Source: Gp6-AA40 sp035647075 (GTDB lineage Bacteria; Acidobacteriota; Vicinamibacteria; Vicinamibacterales; UBA2999). From it: 12,391 nt of DNA. Position 1 is the stretch's first letter. The number at the start of each line of letters is the position of its first letter. The notes below the pieces were generated by a model, which saw only the letters and a program-made list of their open reading frames with translations, was not told where the DNA came from and made no database searches. The DNA lies in assembly GCA_035647075.1 (NCBI GenBank), contig DASROF010000196.1, forward strand, positions 1-12,391, read 5' to 3'. Positions 7,304 through 12,391 of the stretch are shown here, piece by piece. Position numbers and translations under genes: made by a program.

Positions 7304-8749
7304 GTGACGCGACTGACTTGCCCCGAGCTGCGTCGAGGGACATTTGCCGTGACCGTCGTGGCCCTGGCGGTCTTTTCAGCCATCGGAAAAGCCGGACCCT
7401 CGGTCTTTCCTACCGGCACGACGATCTACGACCCGGCAAAGGCCTGGAGCGGCTTTACCGTGCTGTCTCCGCTGCAGGGGCAGGCCGTGCTCGTCATCGA
7501 CATGAACGGCAAGGTCGTCAAGCAGTGGGACGGCTTCAACAATTCCGCGGGTGGTCCCGCGCGCGTGCTGCCCAACGGCGACGTCATCGCCGCGAACGGC
7601 GCGCGGCAGGGGCGACAGGAGTCGGTGGAACTGGTTCAGCGCGATTTCGACGGCAAGACGATCTGGAACTTCGATCACAACGAGGAGCTCCCGACCAATG
7701 ACGGCAAGACGATCTGGTCGCTTCGGCAGCATCACGACTGGCAGCGTGAGGACTTCCCGGCCGGCTATTACTCGCCAGAGTCGAGCCCTGCGCGTTCCGG
7801 CGCCAACACGCTCATCCTGACACACACCGATCGTCGCGTGGCCGCGATTGCCGGTGACGTGCTGCTGGGAGACGATCGCCTCATCGAAGTGTCCCCGACG
7901 GGTCAGGTCCTGTGGCAATGGATCGCCGGCGATCACATCGACGAGCTGGGATTCGACACGACGGCACGCGCCTCGATCCGCGGCGCACGCGCGGGCGGCG
8001 CACGTGGCGATGGTGCTCGAGCTGGCGGCGGCCCGCGCGGTGGTGGACCCGCCACGGGAGCCCCGGCGTTCGACTGGCTGCACATCAACTCGGCGACCTA
8101 CGTCGGGCCCAACCGCTGGTTCGAGGCGGGTGACAGGCGGTTTGCGCCGAACAACGTGATCATCAGCAGCCGCGAAGCAAGCCTGCTCGCCATCGTCGCT
8201 CGCGACGGCTCGATCGTGTGGCGGCTCGGGCCCAACTTCCTCGAGTCTGACGCGCTGCGCGCGATCGGGCAGATCATCGGCCAGCATCACGCGCATCTGA
8301 TTCCTAAAGGTTTGCCCGGAGCCGGCAATCTGATGGTCTTCGACAATGGCGGCGCGAGCGGCTACGGTCCGCCGAGCGGGATGGCGCCCAGGGGCACCGG
8401 CGTCTTCGCGCGGCCGAGTTCGCGCGTGCTCGAGATCGATCCGGTGAGCCTGAGGCTCGTCTGGTCGTACACGGGCGGGGCGCAGTTCTTCAGCACGAAC
8501 ATCAGCGGCGCGCAGCGGCTGCCGAACGGCAACACGCTCATCACCGAAGGCGCCAGCGGCCGCGTGTTCGAGGTGACCAGCGATCGTCAGATCGTCTGGG
8601 AATGGATGAACGCACCAGCGGCAGGCACGCGGACTCCTGCCACGGTGTACCGCGCCTATCGCATCCCGTACTCGTGGCTGGCGCAGGTGCCGCGGTCACA
8701 GGAGAGGGCGGTCACACCGCCCGCGAACGGTGACTTCAAAGTGCCGTAG
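7304..8749 (+). CDS. Arylsulfotransferase-family (ASST-like) exported beta-propeller protein
   Basis: 481 residues. The N terminus has a hydrophobic signal segment (about 13-31). The body is made of propeller blades with repeated W/D/G signatures: VIDMNGKVVKQW, FDGKTIWNFDH, VSPTGQVLWQW, ARDGSIVWRLG, IDPVSLRLVWSY and VTSDRQIVWEW. It also has the family signature SGAQRLPNGNTLITEG (401-416). Histidines in DWLHINS (H260) and QHHAHLIP (H328, H329, H331) sit where family members carry active-site or structural His. ASST enzymes move sulfate between phenols through a His intermediate. Before the last signature I see FFSTNISG with no His, so true sulfotransferase activity is doubtful; it may be a non-catalytic propeller relative. 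A Gly/Ala/Arg-rich low-complexity insert (227-252) interrupts the fold just before DWLH. It appears to be transcribed apart from the upstream operon. Confidence 0.82.
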   Translation: MTRLTCPELRRGTFAVTVVALAVFSAIGKAGPSVFPTGTTIYDPAKAWSGFTVLSPLQGQAVLVIDMNGKVVKQWDGFNNSAGGPARVLPNGDVIAANGARQGRQESVELVQRDFDGKTIWNFDHNEELPTNDGKTIWSLRQHHDWQREDFPAGYYSPESSPARSGANTLILTHTDRRVAAIAGDVLLGDDRLIEVSPTGQVLWQWIAGDHIDELGFDTTARASIRGARAGGARGDGARAGGGPRGGGPATGAPAFDWLHINSATYVGPNRWFEAGDRRFAPNNVIISSREASLLAIVARDGSIVWRLGPNFLESDALRAIGQIIGQHHAHLIPKGLPGAGNLMVFDNGGASGYGPPSGMAPRGTGVFARPSSRVLEIDPVSLRLVWSYTGGAQFFSTNISGAQRLPNGNTLITEGASGRVFEVTSDRQIVWEWMNAPAAGTRTPATVYRAYRIPYSWLAQVPRSQERAVTPPANGDFKVP

Positions 8750-8916
8750 TCACACGGTTTACCGTTTCGCGCGCCATCGTCGATATCCGTAACGCCATCG
8801 GTCCACACCCCCGCAATCAAGAAACGTAAGTCACTGCCGTGCCGCGGCTTGCGGCGCCTCCTCGCCAGGCAGCGGAATTGCGATGCTCTCCGAGACCCCT
8901 GCACTGAGAGGGAGGC
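8750..8916. other. Intergenic region with a GC-rich hairpin
   Basis: These 167 bases hold no credible gene. A 7-pair stem with a 5-nt loop lies at 8839-8857 (GCCGC/GCGGC core plus a G-U and a G-C pair) but has no T run after it. A tiny palindrome ACGGT-TT-ACCGT (8754-8765) follows the upstream stop. No convincing promoter was seen, although the distance suggests one may be present. Confidence 0.45.
8908..8915 (+). promoter_or_regulatory. Ribosome binding site of the S8 protease gene
   Basis: The purine run GAGGGAGG precedes two adjacent in-frame ATGs. GAGG (8908-8911) is 5 nt from ATG 8917, while GGAGG (8911-8915) is 4 nt from ATG 8920. Either start gives a good signal peptide. Confidence 0.65.
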
Positions 8917-11133
8917 ATGATGCATCGCAGCCATGCCCTGGTAGTCCTCGCGCTCGTCGCCGTTGTGTTCACGGCGCATCCGTCGGCGCAGAACCCGGCC
9001 AGTCCGCAATTCGTTGCCGGTCAGATTCTCGTCAAATTCAGGCCCGGCACCGCGGCAGCGGTCCAGGCTGATGTCCATCGACAGGCGGGCGGGACACGAC
9101 TGGCCGAGACTCCGCGTACGCGCGTTCAGCTGGTTGCCGTTCCAGCGGGCGATGAGCGTGGCGCGATCAATCGCTACCTGCGCAACCCGAACGTCGAGAT
9201 CGCCGAGCCCAACTTCATTCGCAGCGTCGGGACGCCTCCGGTGCCGCCATCAGTGACCGACCTGATACCTGGAGATTCGTCGTTCAGTCAGCAATGGGCG
9301 CTGCATAACACCGGGCAGCTGTTCTACTGCATTCCCTGGATCGACGGCACCCAACTGTGTTTCTACGTCGGCACGCCGGACGCGGACATCGATGCGCCTG
9401 AAGCGTGGGCACTCTCGACCGGTTCGGCTGTCAAGGTGGCCGTCATCGACACGGGCATCGACTACACACATCCTGATCTTGCCGCGCGGTATGCCGGTGG
9501 CTACGACTTCCTGAATGGCGATGCCGATCCATTCGACGATCACGGACATGGAACCCACGTCTCCGGAACGATCGCTGCGGAAATGAACAACGCGACCGGA
9601 GATCCTCCGGCAGCCGAAGGTGTTGTTGGGATTGCGCCGAACGCGCGTCTTCTTGCGTACAAGGTCTGCGGGCCAGACGGCCACTGCAGCGACTTCGCCA
9701 TCACCCAGGCCATCGACCAGGCGATCACCGACGGCGCCAAGGTGATCAACATGAGCCTGGGCGGTGCGGATTACTCGCAATCGCTGAACGACAGTATTCA
9801 GACCGCGTGGGCCGCCGGCCTCGTCATCGTCGCTGGCGCCGGCAACGACGGGAATACGAACCTGTTCTATCCGGCCGCGTTCGAGAACGTCGTCAGCGTC
9901 GGCGCAACGGACGAAGACGATCTCCGCGCGAGCTTTTCGAATTACGGGAACTGGGTGGACATCGCCGCGCCCGGAAACGTGATCCTGTCGACGTATCTGA
10001 TGTCGGGATGCAGCGTCTCGACCACGCCCGGCGACATCGGCTGTTATGCCTTCAACACCGGGACGTCGATGGCGACACCGCACGTGTCTGGCGCGGCAGC
10101 GCTCGTCTGGTCGCGCAGCGACATCACCAGCAACTGGCAGGTCGTTGACGCGCTGACGCATGGCGCCGACGCGAGCGGCGTCAGCGCGGTGCCGATCAAT
10201 ACGTGGACGGTCTATGGCCGCCTCAATCTGTACGGCGCGATGACCTACGCGGCCGGGCCGCCTCCGCCGCCGAACAACCAGCCCGTCGCAAACGCCGGAA
10301 CGGATGTCACGGTCACCGACGGCGACGGCGATGGCGGTGTGATGATCACGCTCAATGGCAGCGGCTCGTCCGATCCGGATGGCGACCCGCTGACCTACCA
10401 GTGGCGCGAGGGAGCAACGATCATCGGCTCAGGACCCTCCCCGAATGTGTTCTTCGTGGTGGGCGTGCACACGGTCACGCTTGAAGTGACCGACGGCCGC
10501 GGCGGGTCGAGCACGGATACGGTCGTGATCACGGTCAACGCGCCGCCGCCACCCAACACGTCGCCGATCGCGAACGCCGGGTCCGACACCACCGTGACGG
10601 ACAGCAACGGCGACGGCAGCGAGACGGTGTCGCTGAATGGCTCTGGTTCATCGGATCCTGACGGCGACGCGCTGACGTATCAGTGGCGCGAGGGCTCGAC
10701 GATTGTCGGCGCCGGACCGACGCCGAGTGTCTCGCTGCTGGTCGGCGTGCACACGATCACGCTCGAGGTGCAGGACGGCCACGGCGGGTCGAGCACGGAC
10801 ACGGTAGTGGTGACGGTCAATGCGCCGCCGCCTCCGCCGGCCACCCTCGCCGTGACGGCAATCAGCCCGAATGTCGTGAACCAGAAGGCCGGTACCGTGA
10901 CGTTCGTGATCACCGGGACCGGGTTTGCCATCGGGGCGAATGTCAGCTTCCTGAACGGGTCAGGCCCCGCGCCTCGGGTTCTCTCAGTCACGCGCGACAG
11001 CTCGACTCAGCTCACAGCGAGAGTGGAGATCCGCTCCGGCGGTGGAAAAACCACGCGCCGCTGGGACGTCGTGGTGACAAACCCGGACGGAACAAGTGCC
11101 GTGGGCACGGGACTGTTGACCATCACGCCGTAG
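8917..11133 (+). CDS. Secreted subtilisin-like serine protease (S8) with two PKD domains and an IPT/TIG-like C terminus
   Basis: 738 residues. Layout: signal peptide (1 to about 24, SAQ); fervidolysin-like prodomain (about 30-105, FVAGQILVKFRPG ... IAEPNF); catalytic domain (about 120-445); two PKD domains (about 453-546 and 547-640) separated by proline-rich linkers; and an IPT/TIG-like beta domain (about 643-738). The triad is complete: Asp178 in AVIDTGID, His211 in HGHGTHVSG, Ser384 in GTSMATPHVSG; the oxyanion Asn310 is in GAGNDG. Three close Cys pairs (138/148, 251/257, 365/376) suggest disulfides that stabilise an extracellular enzyme. PKD and TIG domains typically aid attachment or substrate binding, so the likely job is breakdown of external protein. 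There is no LPXTG or PEP-CTERM-like tail. It should be made as an inactive zymogen and mature by self-cleavage. Confidence 0.95.
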   Translation: MMHRSHALVVLALVAVVFTAHPSAQNPASPQFVAGQILVKFRPGTAAAVQADVHRQAGGTRLAETPRTRVQLVAVPAGDERGAINRYLRNPNVEIAEPNFIRSVGTPPVPPSVTDLIPGDSSFSQQWALHNTGQLFYCIPWIDGTQLCFYVGTPDADIDAPEAWALSTGSAVKVAVIDTGIDYTHPDLAARYAGGYDFLNGDADPFDDHGHGTHVSGTIAAEMNNATGDPPAAEGVVGIAPNARLLAYKVCGPDGHCSDFAITQAIDQAITDGAKVINMSLGGADYSQSLNDSIQTAWAAGLVIVAGAGNDGNTNLFYPAAFENVVSVGATDEDDLRASFSNYGNWVDIAAPGNVILSTYLMSGCSVSTTPGDIGCYAFNTGTSMATPHVSGAAALVWSRSDITSNWQVVDALTHGADASGVSAVPINTWTVYGRLNLYGAMTYAAGPPPPPNNQPVANAGTDVTVTDGDGDGGVMITLNGSGSSDPDGDPLTYQWREGATIIGSGPSPNVFFVVGVHTVTLEVTDGRGGSSTDTVVITVNAPPPPNTSPIANAGSDTTVTDSNGDGSETVSLNGSGSSDPDGDALTYQWREGSTIVGAGPTPSVSLLVGVHTITLEVQDGHGGSSTDTVVVTVNAPPPPPATLAVTAISPNVVNQKAGTVTFVITGTGFAIGANVSFLNGSGPAPRVLSVTRDSSTQLTARVEIRSGGGKTTRRWDVVVTNPDGTSAVGTGLLTITP
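10273..10836 (+). repeat. 282-bp tandem duplication encoding two PKD domains
   Basis: Units 10273-10554 and 10555-10836 are both exactly 94 codons. Hand alignment of the translations gives 69 of 94 identical residues, with fully conserved stretches such as LNGSGSSDPDGD, LTYQWREG and GGSSTDTVV. The divergence is spread along the unit, so the duplication is not recent. Confidence 0.88.
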
Positions 11134-11150
11134 TGTCGACACCGCTCGGA

Positions 11151-11192
11151 TTCTCCCGGGGTGTGGCATGATCCGCGCACATCCCGGGAGGA
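11151..11192 (+). promoter_or_regulatory. Long inverted repeat sequestering the RBS of the downstream gene
   Basis: The arms 11151-11165 and 11178-11192 can form 15 consecutive pairs (13 Watson-Crick, 2 G-U) around a 12-nt loop; the core CTCCCGGG/CCCGGGAG is perfect. The 3' arm contains the whole Shine-Dalgarno GGAGG (11187-11191) that lies 4 nt before the GTG at 11196. In a read-through transcript from the protease gene this would hide the ribosome site. There is no T tract, so it does not look like a terminator. A CATGAT sequence (11167-11172) in the loop could alternatively be a -10 box, in which case the repeat would act in DNA as an operator. Confidence 0.65.
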
Positions 11193-11195
11193 ACC

Positions 11196-12254
11196 GTGTC
11201 GCGATTGCTCATCTCGATTGTCATTGGTGTGATGGTGGTGGCCGGTGCTGCGGCGCCGGCGTCGGCGCAGCAGGCATGTGACCGTACGTGCCTGCGCACG
11301 ATGCTCGATCAGTACCTGACAGCGGTCATCAAGCACGATCCCGCCGCGGCGCCGCTCGTCGTCGGCTTCCGCCAGACGGAGAACGCGATCAACACTCGAC
11401 CGGGCCAGGGCGTCTGGAAAACCGTGACCGGTCTCGGCAAAGTGCAGCGCAGGTATCTCGATCCAGTCTCGGGCCAAGCCGGGTACTACGGCACGGTCGA
11501 AGAGGGGAGCGAGACCCCGATCGTCACCGTGCGCGTGAAGGTCGAGAATCGCAAGATCACCGAAGCCGAGTGGATGCTTGCGCGAGCCAACGATCCCGGA
11601 TTGAGTGGCGCGCGTCGGCAGGGCGGACCGCCGGCCAACCTGCACAACCCTGAGTACCTCACGGCGAATCCACCGCCGGATCGTGTCGTGCCGCGGAACC
11701 AGCGTTCCGACCGCGATTCGCTGATCCGGATCGTCGACAGTTATTTCGACGCGATCACGTCGCACGACGGCTCGGTCGCGCTGACGCACCCCGGATGCGG
11801 CCGCGTCGAGAACGGCTCACCGGCACCGGCCGGAGCGTTCCTCCCCGCGGCGCCGCGTGGTCAGGGTCCTGGCGGCGCGGCCCCGGCTGGTCGAGGTGCG
11901 CCGGCCGGACAAGGTGCAGCCTCGGGAGCCACGCAGCCAGGTGCCGCAAGCAACGACTGCGTCGCCAACCTGCAGAACTTCAATTTGTCGATGGTGGTCG
12001 CGCGCAGGACCCCGATTGTCGATGAGGAGGCGCAGGTGGTTCTCGCGTATGCGGTCTTCATCCGCCGACCGGGATCGCCGACTCCGCGAAACGTGTTCAG
12101 CGAGTGGTTCAACATCGAGGACGCGAAGATCAAGACGATCTACACGGCGATGTTCTATCCGGCGCCCGAGCTTGCGGTCCCGAACTGGCCGCCGTTCGAC
12201 GGCAACTGGCCGTTGCCGGCGAACATCGTGCCCGCGCCGCCGCCGCAGAAGTAG
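11196..12254 (+). CDS. Secreted two-repeat protein, DUF8021/NTF2-like
   Basis: 352 residues with a clear signal peptide (cleavage near ASA-Q, residue 24). The mature protein has two related halves. The first starts CDRTCLRTMLDQYLTAVIKHD (Cys28, Cys32) and continues FRQTENA, GVWKTVTGLG, YYGTVEE and ITEAEW. The second starts DSLIRIVDSYFDAITSHDG (175 onward) and continues CGRVENG (Cys201) and, after a long Ala/Gly/Pro-rich loop (about 207-252), Cys255 and a strand region ending IYTAMFYPAPE. This Cys-rich helix followed by 'TENG' and 'GLW' is, from memory, the pattern of DUF8021 proteins, which have an NTF2-like shape. No activity is known. The GTG start is supported by GGAGG at 11187-11191. It lies 62 nt after the protease gene and may share its transcript. 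The low-complexity loop is unusually long. Confidence 0.75.
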   Translation: MSRLLISIVIGVMVVAGAAAPASAQQACDRTCLRTMLDQYLTAVIKHDPAAAPLVVGFRQTENAINTRPGQGVWKTVTGLGKVQRRYLDPVSGQAGYYGTVEEGSETPIVTVRVKVENRKITEAEWMLARANDPGLSGARRQGGPPANLHNPEYLTANPPPDRVVPRNQRSDRDSLIRIVDSYFDAITSHDGSVALTHPGCGRVENGSPAPAGAFLPAAPRGQGPGGAAPAGRGAPAGQGAASGATQPGAASNDCVANLQNFNLSMVVARRTPIVDEEAQVVLAYAVFIRRPGSPTPRNVFSEWFNIEDAKIKTIYTAMFYPAPELAVPNWPPFDGNWPLPANIVPAPPPQK

Positions 12255-12306
12255 AAGCGCGGGTCGCACAGAAGTACGTACCGCTTGACGTCTCGTCTTC
12301 GAATTC

Positions 12307-12311
12307 AGGAG
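12307..12311 (+). promoter_or_regulatory. Ribosome binding site of the truncated 3'-edge gene
   Basis: AGGAG lies 5 nt before GTG 12317 and is the main reason, with the signal peptide, for calling a gene there. Confidence 0.65.
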
Positions 12312-12316
12312 TCGTT

Positions 12317-12391
12317 GTGAAGTCAGCACGAATCGTCATCGTGGTTGCTCTGCTCGTGGCCACCTCGCCGCTGCTCACGGCTCAATGGCCC
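12317..12391 (+). CDS. Start of a secreted protein (3' end outside window)
   Basis: Only 25 codons are visible, opening with GTG. They read as a textbook signal peptide: basic start (VKSAR, initiator read as Met), hydrophobic core IVIVVALLVA, and a likely cleavage site LLTA-QWP. Secreted acidobacterial proteins often mature at such an 'AQWP' site, but the family cannot be told from this. It starts 62 nt after the DUF8021-like gene, on the same strand. Confidence 0.7.
   Translation, partial: MKSARIVIVVALLVATSPLLTAQWP

Noticed and set aside
7376..8296. Minus-strand open frame (306 codons) over the ASST-like gene
   Set aside because: No signal or domain; shadow of a well-supported gene.
8754..8765. 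Small palindrome ACGGT-TT-ACCGT after the ASST-like stop codon as terminator
   Set aside because: The loop is too short for all five pairs and only two or three T follow; too weak to call.
9250..10161. Minus-strand open frame (303 codons) over the protease gene
   Set aside because: Opposite an S8 domain with an intact triad; low-information basic composition.
11168..11281. Possible short upstream ORF starting at ATG in the hairpin loop (37 codons, out of frame with the DUF8021-like gene)
   Set aside because: It has no Shine-Dalgarno and overlaps the real signal peptide; kept only as a possible detail of the translational-switch idea.
12285..12290. TTGACG as a -35 box for the right-edge gene
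   Set aside because: No -10-like hexamer at the proper spacing before the ribosome binding site.

Overview
The window is GC-rich DNA (roughly 60-65% by eye), densely packed with plus-strand genes and with long antisense open frames that look like composition shadows. Gene content points to an environmental Acidobacteriota, most likely Vicinamibacterales-like. The main reasons are a DUF1592 (planctomycete-type cytochrome) / DUF1552 / ankyrin gene trio, many exported proteins with Ala/Gly/Pro/Arg-rich inserts, and a palindromic element whose translations read 'SGFSRT' on one strand and 'VRLKPDTT' on the other. I recall those peptides from many acidobacterial predicted proteins. The taxonomic call is inference.

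Region 1 (1-7178) reads as one tight operon. It holds the 3' end of a metallo-beta-lactamase-fold gene, a c-type cytochrome with DUF1587/1595/1592/1588/1585 modules (335-2836), a Tat-exported DUF1552 protein with an intact HxxSHH motif (2879-4165), an exported ankyrin-repeat protein (4165-5868) and a polytopic GT-C-like membrane protein (5874-7178). Junctions are 0 nt, 42 nt, a 1-nt overlap (TGATG) and 5 nt. The cytochrome, DUF1552 and ankyrin proteins all carry export signals and probably work together in the periplasm. Their chemistry is unknown.

Region 2 (7179-12391) has genes separated by 60-170 nt: an arylsulfotransferase-family beta-propeller protein (7304-8749), a subtilisin-like protease with prodomain, two tandem PKD domains and a C-terminal IPT/TIG-like domain (8917-11133), a secreted two-repeat DUF8021/NTF2-like protein (11196-12254), and the first 25 codons of another secreted protein (12317 to the edge). 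All four start with signal-peptide-like sequences.

The most interesting non-coding signals are two. One is a 15-pair inverted repeat at 11151-11192 that would bury the Shine-Dalgarno sequence of the DUF8021-like gene. The other is the palindromic repeat plus an 18-bp tandem duplication inside the hydrophobic N-terminal segment of the ankyrin gene. No tRNA, rRNA, CRISPR array, insertion sequence or phage gene was seen. No gene-free stretch exceeds 170 bases.
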